In this document: in pieces, positions 21,482 to 28,956 of the stretch
Layout of the letters: each line of letters starts with the position of its first letter
Position numbering within the stretch: the first letter of the stretch is position 1
IMG/VR virus record: IMGVR_UViG_3300046780_000177
Span: 1 to 41,478 of that record
Direction: 5' to 3' (one strand)
DNA: 41,478 nucleotides
Source: a virus
The notes under the pieces: generated by a model
Told to the model about the DNA's origin: nothing
Seen by the model: the letters and a program-made list of their open reading frames with translations, nothing else
Database searches by the model: none
Translations under genes and position numbers: made by a program

Positions 21482-21985
21482 ATGACACCTCGGCAAGTTC
21501 GATTCGTTCAGGAGTACGTCAAGGACTGCAACGGGACGCAGGCGGCGATCCGGGCTGGCTACAGCGAGAACGGCGCGCATGTGGCTGGGCAGCGGATGCT
21601 GCGGAATGTTGCCGTCAAGGCGGCGATCGCGGAACGCCAGGCCGTGATCGCGGAGAAGGCGGAATTGTCGGCCGTTCGCGTGCTCGAGGAGCTCCGTCGG
21701 CTCGCGATGGCGGATCTCCTGTCTTGCTTCGACGAGCACGGGCACTTGAAGCCGCTGAAGGACATTCCCGCGGACGCGCGCGCGGCGATCGCGTCGGTGA
21801 AGGTGACAAAGCAGAACCTCACAACCGGCGACGGGATCGTTGATGACGTGATCGAGATCAAGCTGTGGAACAAAAATCAGGCGCTCGATACGCTCGCGAA
21901 GCATTTAGGGTTACTGGTCGAGAAGGTCGAGCACAACGGGGCGATCGAGCTCGTGTGGCGGGATACAGAGGCGCCTCAGGCATGA
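21482..21985 (+). CDS. Terminase small subunit
   Basis: 167 residues. MTPRQVRFVQEYVKDCNGTQ, AAIRAGYSENGAHVAGQRML, then VAVKAAI is the helix-turn-helix start of the Terminase_2 family, which recognises the packaging site. A helical oligomerisation part follows (VRVLEELRRLAMADLLSCFD) and a C-terminal beta tail (VEHNGAIELVWRDTEAPQA) that typically contacts the large subunit. That tail is duplicated 302 bp downstream at the end of the next ORF. It begins the late packaging/head transcript. Confidence 0.88.
   Translation: MTPRQVRFVQEYVKDCNGTQAAIRAGYSENGAHVAGQRMLRNVAVKAAIAERQAVIAEKAELSAVRVLEELRRLAMADLLSCFDEHGHLKPLKDIPADARAAIASVKVTKQNLTTGDGIVDDVIEIKLWNKNQALDTLAKHLGLLVEKVEHNGAIELVWRDTEAPQA
21926..21985 (+). 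repeat. 60-bp duplication, copy 1 (3' end of terminase small subunit)
   Basis: This segment and 22228-22287 match at all but about 4 of 60 bases, both ending in GGCATGA, in which the stop of one gene overlaps the start of the next. The repeat encodes the C-terminal tail of the small terminase. Confidence 0.9.
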
Positions 21986-22287
21986 CACTAATCTGGCGAA
22001 TGCTCTGTGCTATAGACATTCACGACTGGCGCGAATTTGGCGATGTGTGGGTTTGCGCGCGATGTCGTTATCGGCGCCGATGGCTAGATTCTGGTTCGTG
22101 GGAGCTCGATATTGTCGATACGCAGTGGCGACAAGATCGCGTAAGAGATCTGTCGTGCGATCTACCGCCCGTCGGCTGGTTTTGCTCGCGGCGCGGCGGT
22201 CACGATGGGCCGTGTGCCGCGCATCCAGTCGAGCATAACGGGGCGATCGAGCTCGTGTGGCGGGATACGGAGGCGCCTGCGGCATGA
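21982..22287 (+). CDS. Inserted zinc-ribbon ORF carrying a duplicated terminase tail
   Basis: 101 residues. The first ~80 are a cysteine-rich unit: MLCAIDIHDWREFGDVWVC, ARCRYRRR, and WFCSRRGGHDGPC. The last 19 (start VEHNGAIELVW) are the C-terminal tail of the small terminase subunit, copied at DNA level from 21926-21985. The insert is less GC-rich than its neighbours. It therefore looks like a gene that entered behind terS by recombination, with the terS end duplicated. Whether the tail lets this protein bind the large terminase is an open and interesting question. Confidence 0.72.
   Translation: MTLIWRMLCAIDIHDWREFGDVWVCARCRYRRRWLDSGSWELDIVDTQWRQDRVRDLSCDLPPVGWFCSRRGGHDGPCAAHPVEHNGAIELVWRDTEAPAA
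22228..22287 (+). repeat. 60-bp duplication, copy 2
   Basis: Second copy of 21926-21985 at an offset of 302 bp, in the same frame of its own ORF. One of the differences is silent-type (CAC/CAT) and another is ACA/ACG, consistent with selection on the protein. Confidence 0.9.
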
Positions 22288-22547
22288 TCGACCATCAACA
22301 TAATTTCTCGCATTGGAACGTCCTTACGCGGTCGTGGGTGTGCTCGTGCGGCGCGGTGGTCACAGAGCAGGCGGCGGAGCTCGGCCGGCGCGACGTGGTC
22401 AGCGATCGGCAGTCCGGTATCTCGCTGCGCTTTATTCGCGAATGGCCGGCGGCAGACGGGCGGCCGATCTTGGTTGGGCATCTCTCGAGTGATGGCAAGT
22501 TCCGGCGCTCCTGGCGCGCGTCGTTCCTGGCCGGCGGCTGCGAGTGA
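22284..22547 (+). CDS. Small hypothetical protein between terminase genes
   Basis: 87 residues; ATG overlaps the previous stop, and the end overlaps the large terminase start (GTGA). Start MIDHQHNFSHWNVLTRSWVC, then SCGAVVT: a His/Cys-rich N-terminus that may be half a zinc ribbon, similar in style to the previous inserted ORF. Part of the same accessory insertion in the terminase locus. Confidence 0.55.
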   Translation: MIDHQHNFSHWNVLTRSWVCSCGAVVTEQAAELGRRDVVSDRQSGISLRFIREWPAADGRPILVGHLSSDGKFRRSWRASFLAGGCE

Positions 22548-23971
22548 GCGAGCCTCGGCAGCGGATCGAGATCCCGTATGCGCCTCGCCGCTGGGCGAAG
22601 CTGCTGCACGGTTCGTTCAAGCGCTGGTCGGCGCTCGTGCTCCATCGGCGCGCCGGCAAAACAACGGCGATCCTGAACCATCATCAACGGTCGGCCACGG
22701 ATAACCGCTGGGAGCTCGCCCGGCTGCGGTATCTGCTGCCGGATGCGGACGAGTCACACCTCCGGCCGTTGCTCAATCGGCGCGTGTACTGGCACGTCAT
22801 GCCCACGTTGAAGCAGGCGAAGCTCGTTGCCTGGGATCTGCTGAAGGAAATCGCCCGGCCGATTCCAGGCGCGAAGCCAAATAACTCGGATCTGGCCGTG
22901 ATCTATCCGGGCGGGAACCGACTCCAGCTAATCGGGGCCGACGATCCGGATTCGCTCCGCGGGCCGGCGCTCTCGGGCCTGTCGCTCGACGAATACTCGC
23001 AGATTCCCGGCCATGCATTCGGCGAGGTGCTCTCAAAGGCGCTCGGCGATCACCTGGGCTATTGCATTTGGGCCGGCACGATCAAAGGCAAGGATCAGCT
23101 GTTCAAGATTCACGAGGCCGCACAGGGCGATCCGGCCTGGTTCGCGGTCTGGCAGGACATCGACACGTCCCTGGCGACGGAGAGCGGGCCGACGATCACG
23201 GCGTTACGTCGCGCGATGGACGACGATCGCGAGCTCGTGCGCCAGGGCGTCATGACGCAAGCTGAATTCGATCAGGAGTGGTATTTGTCTACGGACGCAG
23301 CGATTAAGGGGGCGTTTTACCTCGAGCAGATCAGCGCGGCGCGGAAGGACGGGCGGATCTGCCGGGTGCCGTACGATCCGGCGCTCCCGGTCGATACCGA
23401 CTGGGATCTTGGGATCGACGATCTCCTGACGATTTGGTTCTCGCAAACGCTGCGCTCAGGCGAAGTGCGGTTGATCGACTACCTCGAGACAGCCGACAAA
23501 GGGATCCCACAGATTGCCGGCGAGGTGCGCGCCAAGCCGTACGTCTACGGGACACATTGGGGGCCGCATGACATCGTAGTTCGCGAGCTCGGCACGGGAA
23601 AAAGCCGGCTCGAGGTCGCGCGCGAGCATGGGCTCGTGTTCAAGCCGACTCCACGGATCCACGGCGAGGCCGGCCTCGAGGTCGCGGAAGGGATCAAGGC
23701 GGTACGGCTGCTACTGGCGCGGTGTTGGTTCGATACGGAGAAGTGCGCGCGCGGGATCGAGACGCTCAGCCACTACCGATCGGCGTTCAATAAGCAGTTA
23801 GGCCAGTATACGGGCGTCCCGGTGCATGACTGGGCCTCGCACGGGGCTGATTCGTTTCGCGGGCTGGCGGTGCGGCTGAAGCTGCCGGCGAAGAAAAAGC
23901 CGCGCGGCGAGGATGAGGACGGGTTCCCGCGGCAACCGGCCGGCGGCGGCCGGGCGTCGTGGATGCGGTGA
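22544..23971 (+). CDS. Terminase large subunit
   Basis: 475 residues from GTG 22544. ATPase: Walker A is LVLHRRAGKTTAIL (34-41) and Walker B is LSGLSLDEYSQI (D150-E151), with the coupling motif in WAGTIKGK. Nuclease: PVDTDWDLGIDD (~283) is the first RNase H-like acid cluster; GPHDIVVREL and HDWASHGADSFRGLA supply the others. Length is close to P22 gp2 (499). It packages DNA into the procapsid through the portal. The C-terminal tail is basic and Gly-rich (QPAGGGRASWMR). Confidence 0.93.
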   Translation: MSEPRQRIEIPYAPRRWAKLLHGSFKRWSALVLHRRAGKTTAILNHHQRSATDNRWELARLRYLLPDADESHLRPLLNRRVYWHVMPTLKQAKLVAWDLLKEIARPIPGAKPNNSDLAVIYPGGNRLQLIGADDPDSLRGPALSGLSLDEYSQIPGHAFGEVLSKALGDHLGYCIWAGTIKGKDQLFKIHEAAQGDPAWFAVWQDIDTSLATESGPTITALRRAMDDDRELVRQGVMTQAEFDQEWYLSTDAAIKGAFYLEQISAARKDGRICRVPYDPALPVDTDWDLGIDDLLTIWFSQTLRSGEVRLIDYLETADKGIPQIAGEVRAKPYVYGTHWGPHDIVVRELGTGKSRLEVAREHGLVFKPTPRIHGEAGLEVAEGIKAVRLLLARCWFDTEKCARGIETLSHYRSAFNKQLGQYTGVPVHDWASHGADSFRGLAVRLKLPAKKKPRGEDEDGFPRQPAGGGRASWMR

Positions 23972-23974
23972 GCA

Positions 23975-24004
23975 TTGCGTCAACGCAACGGCATACCCGA
24001 TACT
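23975..24004 (+). promoter_or_regulatory. Operator-promoter after the large terminase
   Basis: TTGCGTCAACGCAA (23975-23988, exact consensus), total spacer 18 nt, GATACT (23999-24004), then AGAGGG and ATG 24011. AGAGGG could serve as a ribosome site only if the transcript starts unusually early; otherwise the mRNA is leaderless. Confidence 0.78.
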
Positions 24005-24010
24005 AGAGGG

Positions 24011-24217
24011 ATGAACGAAAAAGCCGGCACACGGGTATCTGACCCCAAGGCCACGGCGATCTACCACGCGATCGCCTATCACCTGCTGTTCTCGCTCGAA
24101 CAGCAGAAAAATCCGAAACTCACCGTTGGCGAGTTCCGGAAGCACCTGTACGACTCGCACGTAGCGAACGTGAAGGCCGCGAAGGCCCAGCACGACGCCA
24201 AGCACGGAGGCAAGTAA
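24011..24217 (+). CDS. Small hypothetical protein (68 aa)
   Basis: ATG 24011, directly downstream of a consensus phage promoter. The in-frame TTG at 23975 is part of the operator and is not used as start. Start MNEKAGTRVSDPKATAIYHA; two or three helices; C-terminus rich in Lys and His (KAAKAQHDAKHGGK). No family recognised. Confidence 0.6.
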   Translation: MNEKAGTRVSDPKATAIYHAIAYHLLFSLEQQKNPKLTVGEFRKHLYDSHVANVKAAKAQHDAKHGGK

Positions 24218-24221
24218 CGCC

Positions 24222-24554
24222 ATGCCACTGATTTGGATCGTTGAAGCGGAGCAGGCGGCCGGCGTGTTCGGCGAGGCGCAGGCCCGACTGGCGCAGGCCG
24301 AAAGCGAGCTCGGCGCGATGATGGTCGCCTGGGGCGGCGTGATCGTGGGCGGGATCGCGTACCTCTTCTCGGGCAGTTCACAGCAGAATCCCCCCGGCGG
24401 CTGGCGGCCGGATTTCTCGCCGATCTGCGTGCCGGTGCCCGGTCCTGGCGGGTTCGACGAGTACGACGACGGCTCGGGCTATGCCGTTGATTTCGACTGG
24501 GAAGGATCGTACGACGACGGCGGCGACGGCGGCGAGTATCCGCCTCCGGCGTAA
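24222..24554 (+). CDS. Membrane protein with glycine/acid-rich tail
   Basis: 110 residues. A helical N-terminus (EAEQAAGVFGEAQARLAQAE) is followed by one membrane segment (MMVAWGGVIVGGIAYLFSG) and a Gly, Pro and Asp-rich C-terminal region (FDEYDDGSGYAVDFDWEGS). Unknown. Converges tail to tail with the minus-strand membrane protein that ends one base later. Confidence 0.55.
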   Translation: MPLIWIVEAEQAAGVFGEAQARLAQAESELGAMMVAWGGVIVGGIAYLFSGSSQQNPPGGWRPDFSPICVPVPGPGGFDEYDDGSGYAVDFDWEGSYDDGGDGGEYPPPA

Positions 24555-24743
24555 CTACCGGCGTTTCGCGGCGATCCAGCGGTATACCTGCTGCATCGCA
24601 AACCCACACAGGCCGGCGTAGACGATTGCGCCGGCCTGTCTCGGTACCCCGTAAGCCCGGCCGACGGTCGCGAGCATCCCACCGGCAATCGCGAGCGTCA
24701 CGTATCCCGCCACAATCACGATCAGCCGGCCTCGAGTGTTCAC
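24555..24743 (-). CDS. Small two-span membrane protein, leftward
   Basis: 62 residues from GTG (24743-24741) on the minus strand. Segments LIVIVAGYVTLAIAGGMLAT and AGAIVYAGLCGFAMQQVY are hydrophobic; the ends are basic (MNTRGR, AAKRR). A minus-strand -10 TACCGT with TGC before it (extended -10) lies 6 nt upstream of the GTG, the same tight spacing as at other phage promoters here. As one of very few leftward genes outside int-repressor, it could be expressed from the prophage, e.g. for superinfection exclusion; that is inference. Confidence 0.66.
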   Translation of the reverse strand: MNTRGRLIVIVAGYVTLAIAGGMLATVGRAYGVPRQAGAIVYAGLCGFAMQQVYRWIAAKRR

Positions 24744-24761
24744 ACGGTCACGGTAGCATGG

Positions 24762-24802
24762 CCGTCAAGCGCTTGACGGATCAGGCGAGCACAATTTAGG
24801 CT
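24762..24802 (+). promoter_or_regulatory. Perfect 18-bp palindrome and promoter between divergent genes
   Basis: CCGTCAAGCGCTTGACGG (24762-24779) is a perfect palindrome. Its right half contains -35 TTGACG (24773-24778), which with an 18-nt spacer leads to TAGGCT (24797-24802), then AACGCA and ATG 24809. The left half presents TTGACG to the minus strand. A dimeric regulator bound here could control both the leftward membrane protein and the rightward gene. Confidence 0.68.
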
Positions 24803-24808
24803 AACGCA

Positions 24809-25393
24809 ATGAATTGGATTCACGCGCTGGCGAGCGGCTGGCGCGATCGCGCTCGGTATCTGCGGGAAACCGGCGATCGTGTCGAGGCGAAGGCTTTTGA
24901 CGACGCAGCCGACGAGCTCGAGGCCGCTGGGTTGACGAACACGCCGCAGGACATTGCGGCGCTTGAGGCTATCGCAAATTTCGACAGCGAAGAAGGCACG
25001 ATTGCGCGGAAAGCCTTTGAATGGCCGACTGGCGAAGCGTTACCGCTGCACGATCGGGTTAATTATGCCGCGAAATACGTGGCGCAGTTTGATGGCTGCT
25101 GGCTTGGCCACACGGATTGTCTTCACCTGTCGTCCCTGCTTAGTGAGGCAGCAGTCGCACTCCTCACGGCTGCTGATCCCGATGCGGTACGTGACGCCTC
25201 AAAGCCGCTGCCCGCGTCCGCCTTTTGCGAGTGCGCTGAACCGAACATCGTGGCGCTCGTCGGCGCTCCCGGAGGCACGCAATGTACGCACTGCGGCCGA
25301 CCGATAGGCCATCGTGCCGTAGATGATGACCGCGCGGTGACGAACTTGCGTCAACGCAATGCTTCCGTTCAGAATGGAGAGGTAGTCGCTTGA
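24809..25393 (+). CDS. Hypothetical protein with C-terminal zinc site
   Basis: 194 residues; ATG 6 nt after a TAGGCT -10 box. The N-terminal helix WRDRARYLRETGDRVEAKAF and middle part (a conserved-looking QFDGCWLGHTD) are unrecognised. Near the C-terminus, FCECAEPN and CTHCGRPIGH could bind zinc. Composition is a little less GC-rich than the flanks and it has its own promoter, so it reads as an accessory (moron) gene placed between terminase and portal. Confidence 0.6.
   Translation: MNWIHALASGWRDRARYLRETGDRVEAKAFDDAADELEAAGLTNTPQDIAALEAIANFDSEEGTIARKAFEWPTGEALPLHDRVNYAAKYVAQFDGCWLGHTDCLHLSSLLSEAAVALLTAADPDAVRDASKPLPASAFCECAEPNIVALVGAPGGTQCTHCGRPIGHRAVDDDRAVTNLRQRNASVQNGEVVA
25346..25375 (+). 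promoter_or_regulatory. Operator-promoter inside the end of the previous gene
   Basis: Exact TTGCGTCAACGCAA (25346-25359) with CAGAAT at the conserved 18-nt spacing (25370-25375). The -10 box is weak, but GGAGAGG follows directly and the TTG start is at 25390. The operator is inside coding sequence, which supports selection for the site itself. Confidence 0.58.
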
Positions 25394-25659
25394 ATCAGCC
25401 ATCACTCAGAAAGACGCGCGCGGCGGTCGGAGACGTGATCGGGGTCACGAATCAACACGCGCGCATGCTCAACGCGTTGCGCGATGCGGCGCACGCGACG
25501 TCGATCCAGTCACAGCAGACGGCGGACCTGTTCGATCAGTTCCTCGGCCTGGGACTCGCGGATCGCCTGCGGTGGCTTTTCACGGGGCGGATCTCTAATG
25601 TCCAAATTGACAGCGGCAGCGAGGCGAGCACTTCCGGCGAGCAAGTTCGCGCTGAGTAA
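25390..25659 (+). CDS. Hypothetical helical protein
   Basis: 89 residues from TTG 25390, with GGAGAGG 8 nt upstream and a 4-bp overlap with the previous gene. Start MNQPSLRKTRAAVGDVIGV; mostly helical with a short hydrophobic patch (FDQFLGLGLADRLRWLF). Its 3' end overlaps the next gene by 62 bp in another frame. No family. Confidence 0.52.
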   Translation: MNQPSLRKTRAAVGDVIGVTNQHARMLNALRDAAHATSIQSQQTADLFDQFLGLGLADRLRWLFTGRISNVQIDSGSEASTSGEQVRAE

Positions 25660-25804
25660 GGGCCATTATCCCGACGATACGAAGGGCCGCGCAAAGGCCG
25701 CCCTGTCGCGGATCTCGGAGTTTGGCACGCCGGCACAACAGACGAAGGTGCGGGCAAAGGTGCATCGCGACTACCCGTCGATCAAGCTGAGTCGCGGCAA
25801 GTAA
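25598..25804 (+). CDS. Small conserved-type phage protein (68 aa)
   Basis: ATG 25598. The pattern RRALPASKFAL, YPDDTKGRAKAALSRISEFG, TPAQQTKVRAKVHRDYPSI occurs in many small phage proteins near the portal gene, as I recall it; the function is unknown. Basic and helical, perhaps DNA-binding. The next gene starts in its stop (TAATG). Confidence 0.66.
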   Translation: MSKLTAAARRALPASKFALSKGHYPDDTKGRAKAALSRISEFGTPAQQTKVRAKVHRDYPSIKLSRGK

Positions 25805-25998
25805 TGCCGGCGTTTCTCGAGGCGGATCTCCGGAAGGGCGCAGCGAAGGCGGGTCTTGCGGGGCGCGAGGCCGATCGCTACGTGTACGGCGCTATGAACC
25901 GTCTTGGCGCCATGCACGGGAACAAGGAAACGGCGAAGGGCCGCGCGATGCAGCGCAAGCACGATCGCAAGTTCTCTCTCTCCGGTCGGAGCCGATGA
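25804..25998 (+). CDS. Small basic hypothetical protein (64 aa)
   Basis: ATG overlaps the previous TAA. Start MPAFLEADLRKGAAKAGLAG; Lys/Arg-rich. It shares the style, though not the sequence, of the gene before it (KGxA-type helices, ending in SLSGRSR). Coupled on both sides. Confidence 0.55.
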   Translation: MPAFLEADLRKGAAKAGLAGREADRYVYGAMNRLGAMHGNKETAKGRAMQRKHDRKFSLSGRSR

Positions 25999-26177
25999 CG
26001 CCCATTACCCCACTCGACGCGCCGGCCACTCCGGCGGCGCAACCTTACGGGACGTACAAGCCCACTCCACACGATCAGGCGGTTGCGGCGGCGGTCCAGT
26101 CGCTTCGCGGCGCGCTGATATTCTCGACGGGCGATCAGGCCGTCGTCACAGGTCGAGCGAATGGCCGGATCCACTAA
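25995..26177 (+). CDS. Small hypothetical protein before the portal gene
   Basis: 60 residues; ATG overlaps the previous stop and the end overlaps the portal start by 17 bp. The N-terminus is Pro/Ala-rich (TPLDAPATPAAQPYG), the rest a short alpha/beta segment. May only serve translational coupling; no function known. Confidence 0.45.
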   Translation: MTPITPLDAPATPAAQPYGTYKPTPHDQAVAAAVQSLRGALIFSTGDQAVVTGRANGRIH

Positions 26178-28296
26178 TCCCGAAGACGTCCAGCGTACCG
26201 GCGCGGTGCCGGCGGACGATGACGCGTTCCTGGCGCTCGCGCGCAAGCGGTTTCGGTTCATTGTCGAGGCCGAGATCGATCTCCGTAAGCACCTCCTCGA
26301 GGATAAGGATTTCGCGGACGGGAACCACTGGGACTCGAAAGCGCTGAGCGATCGCACGGCGAACGGCGATCCCTGCCTTACGATCGACATTCTCAAGCCG
26401 CAGATCAAGCAGATCAAAAATCAGCAGCGGGCCATGCGGCCGGCGGTCACGGTCGTAGCAAAGGGTGACGGCGCCCGGCCCGACATCGCGGAAGTCTTCC
26501 AAGGGCTGATCCGGCATATCGAAACCAATTCGGATGCCGATGACGCGTACGATCAGGCCGGCAACGATCAGGCGGAGATCGGCCTCGGCTGGTTCAAGAT
26601 CATTACGGAGTATCTCGACGACGACGGCGATTCGAACGATCAGGAGCTCGGCCTCGAGCGCATCCGCAACCCGTTTTCCATCTATTCGGATCCGACGGCG
26701 AAGCGGCGCGATCGGCTCGACAAGAAATACCTGTTCGAAACGTCCGATTGGACGCCGGAAGATTTGAAAGAAGCCTGGCCTGACGCCAGGTTTACGCAGT
26801 CGAGCGATTTCAAGGCGATCGGCGACGAAGGCGCAGACTGGTATCGCGGAGACAAGATCCGGGTTGCGCGGTACTGGTACGTCGAGACAACCGAGAAAAA
26901 GGGCAAGGTTCGCAAGGTCAAGGTACCGAAGGTCCGTTGCAAGATCATCACGGGCCTTGAGGTGCTCGAGGACTACGAATGGGCCGGGAAGTACATCCCG
27001 TATATCCCGGTCCTGGGCGAGGAGCGCGACACCGAAGGCAAGGTCGATCTCCAGGGCGCCGTGCGTGTGGCGAAAGATACGCAACGGATGTTCAACTACC
27101 AGAAGTCGAAGGCCGCCGAAGTTCTGGCGCTCGTCCCGCTGGCGCCGTTCATCGCGGAAGAGGGCCAACTCGAGGGCCATGAAGACGAGTGGGCGTCGGC
27201 GAACGTCAAAAAGCACGCGGTACTCAAGTACAAGCGTACCGGCCTCGACGGGACACCCGATCCGCCTCCGGCGCGAAACTTCGGCGAGCCTCCGGTACAG
27301 GCGATCCTGGCGGAAGCTCGAGAGGCGCAGCAGCTGATCGAGGCCCAAACCGGGTTCTTTAACACCAATTTCCAAGATCAGGGCAAGCAGTCAGGGATCG
27401 CGATCCGTGAGCGTCGGATGCAGGGCGAGCACGGCAATTCGGATTACCTCGATGGCCTCGCGCGTGCGGTGCGGTGCGCCGGCCGGATGCTGGTCGACCT
27501 GATTCCGCATTATTACGACGTCCCGCGGGTGATGCATATTCTCGGGAAGGACAATCAGCCGCAAACGGTCATGGTGCACACGGGCGCGGAGAATGCGCCT
27601 CAGCCGAATGAAATTCCGGACGGCGTCAAGGGCGTGTTCGATCTCGGCGTCGGCCGGTACGACGTCGCGGTGACGACGGGAACGAACTACATCACGGCGC
27701 GGCAGCAGTTCACGGCGTCCATGGAAACGCTATTCCAGTCGAATCCCTCACTGTTCCAGATCATCGGAGACGTGTACTTCGAGAATCTCGACGTACCGGA
27801 GGGGCGTGTCATCGCGGCGCGGCTCAAAAAGATGTTGCCGCCACAGCTGCAAGACGCGCAGGACGATCCGAAGGCGCTCGCGGCGCAGGCCGGGCAGCTG
27901 AAGGCGCAATTAGACTCGACGAATCAGGCGCTCCAGCAGGCGCAGGAAGCGATCAAGACCGATCAGATCAAGGTCAACGGCCAGATCCAAATGAAACAAA
28001 TGGATCTGGAGTTCCAAAAGTACAAGCTCGAGCGGGACAGCGAAACAAAGATCTCTGTCGCGGAGCTCGGCGCGAAGGTGGATCGTCTGGCGCTGTTCAT
28101 GGACGAGCGCGCGCGCCTCGGCGTGCAGGCGTTCCAGGCCGATCAGGCGGCGCACGATCGCGCGCATGACGCCGGCATGGCGCAAATGACGCAATCGCAC
28201 ACGGTCGACAATCAGGAGCGTTCGGCGGCAAATGCGCAGGCCATCCAGGCCGCGCAGACTCCCGATCAGCCGGCGGCGCCGGCACAGGCGGCGTAA
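26161..28296 (+). CDS. Portal protein (P22 gp1-like)
   Basis: 711 residues, against 725 in P22. The start is typical: FRFIVEAEIDLRKHLLEDKD, FADGNHWDSKALSDR, PCLTIDILKPQIKQIKNQQR. Then NDQAEIGLGWFKIITEYLDD, RNPFSIYSDPTAKR, FETSDWTPEDLKEAW and QSGIAIRERRMQGEHGN. The last ~130 residues are a Gln/Ala-rich coiled coil, matching the helical barrel of P22-type portals. It forms the dodecameric DNA channel at one capsid vertex and docks the terminase. Confidence 0.93.
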   Translation: MAGSTNPEDVQRTGAVPADDDAFLALARKRFRFIVEAEIDLRKHLLEDKDFADGNHWDSKALSDRTANGDPCLTIDILKPQIKQIKNQQRAMRPAVTVVAKGDGARPDIAEVFQGLIRHIETNSDADDAYDQAGNDQAEIGLGWFKIITEYLDDDGDSNDQELGLERIRNPFSIYSDPTAKRRDRLDKKYLFETSDWTPEDLKEAWPDARFTQSSDFKAIGDEGADWYRGDKIRVARYWYVETTEKKGKVRKVKVPKVRCKIITGLEVLEDYEWAGKYIPYIPVLGEERDTEGKVDLQGAVRVAKDTQRMFNYQKSKAAEVLALVPLAPFIAEEGQLEGHEDEWASANVKKHAVLKYKRTGLDGTPDPPPARNFGEPPVQAILAEAREAQQLIEAQTGFFNTNFQDQGKQSGIAIRERRMQGEHGNSDYLDGLARAVRCAGRMLVDLIPHYYDVPRVMHILGKDNQPQTVMVHTGAENAPQPNEIPDGVKGVFDLGVGRYDVAVTTGTNYITARQQFTASMETLFQSNPSLFQIIGDVYFENLDVPEGRVIAARLKKMLPPQLQDAQDDPKALAAQAGQLKAQLDSTNQALQQAQEAIKTDQIKVNGQIQMKQMDLEFQKYKLERDSETKISVAELGAKVDRLALFMDERARLGVQAFQADQAAHDRAHDAGMAQMTQSHTVDNQERSAANAQAIQAAQTPDQPAAPAQAA

Positions 28297-28307
28297 GGAG
28301 GTTCCCC

Positions 28308-28919
28308 ATGCGTAAGGTGCTGTTATCCGTTCTGATCTCGTGTGCCGTCGTGGCCGGCCTCCGGGCGGATGCCTGGGATTTGGTTGTCAAGCACGCACAG
28401 AGCGCCGTCGTCTATATCCAGGTCGGCGACAAGGGCAGCTGTTCCGGATTCGTGATCAACCAAAAAGCCAAATACGTGCTGACGGCGGCGCATTGCACGG
28501 CCGGCGACGTGCTATGGGTGGATCGCGTCAAGGGTGACGTTGTGGCGCTGGACGCCAAGAAAGATCTAGCGGTGCTGCGGGTGGCTGAGCTCGATCCCTC
28601 GCGCGAAGCGGTCGCACTCGCGGCGCATGATCCAGCGATTCGGGCGGACGTAATGAGCGTCGGGTACGGATACGGTCTCGAGCGGCCATTCTTCAAAACC
28701 GCGCATGTCAGCGATACGTCGGTGAGACTTCCCGATGGCGACGGCGGCCCATTTATCGGGGTGGATGCGTCGTTTACGCCTGGGCAATCCGGCGGCCCGG
28801 TGTTCAATGAAGCCGGCGAGGTGGTCGCGATCGTCCAGTTGGGCGACGGTGGAACGCTCGGCCTCGGGGTTGGGGCGGACGTCATTCGGGAGCGCGTCGG
28901 GCGTTTTTTCGCCCGGTAG
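28308..28919 (+). CDS. Secreted trypsin-like (HtrA/S1C) serine protease
   Basis: 203 residues. A classical signal peptide (MRKVLLSVLISCAVVAGLRADA) is followed by a chymotrypsin-fold domain with a full triad: H62 in VLTAAHCTAG, D86 in KKDLAVLRV and S161 in TPGQSGGPVFN. There is no PDZ domain. It has the best ribosome site in the window (AAGGAGGT, 28294-28301 region, ~6 nt before ATG), unlike its neighbours. It lies between portal and scaffold, where a prohead protease might be expected, but the signal peptide points to the periplasm or outside. Its role, host-envelope or virion processing, is open. Confidence 0.85.
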   Translation: MRKVLLSVLISCAVVAGLRADAWDLVVKHAQSAVVYIQVGDKGSCSGFVINQKAKYVLTAAHCTAGDVLWVDRVKGDVVALDAKKDLAVLRVAELDPSREAVALAAHDPAIRADVMSVGYGYGLERPFFKTAHVSDTSVRLPDGDGGPFIGVDASFTPGQSGGPVFNEAGEVVAIVQLGDGGTLGLGVGADVIRERVGRFFAR

Positions 28920-28921
28920 GC

Positions 28922-28951
28922 TTGCGTCAACGCAAAGAAAGGTTGGATACT
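28922..28951 (+). promoter_or_regulatory. Operator-promoter before scaffold and coat genes
   Basis: Exact TTGCGTCAACGCAA (28922-28935), 18-nt spacer after TTGCGT, GATACT (28946-28951), then GAGTT and ATG 28957. It would drive scaffold and coat, the most abundant late proteins. Confidence 0.8.
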
Positions 28952-28956
28952 GAGTT

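Noticed and set aside
26146-27375. Minus-strand ORF of 409 codons
   Set aside because: Antisense shadow of the portal gene; the product shows only reversed composition and no independent family.
28308-28919. Prohead maturation protease of the HK97/T4 type
   Set aside because: The triad and fold are trypsin/HtrA-like with a signal peptide, unlike cytoplasmic S14, S49, S78 or U9 prohead proteases.
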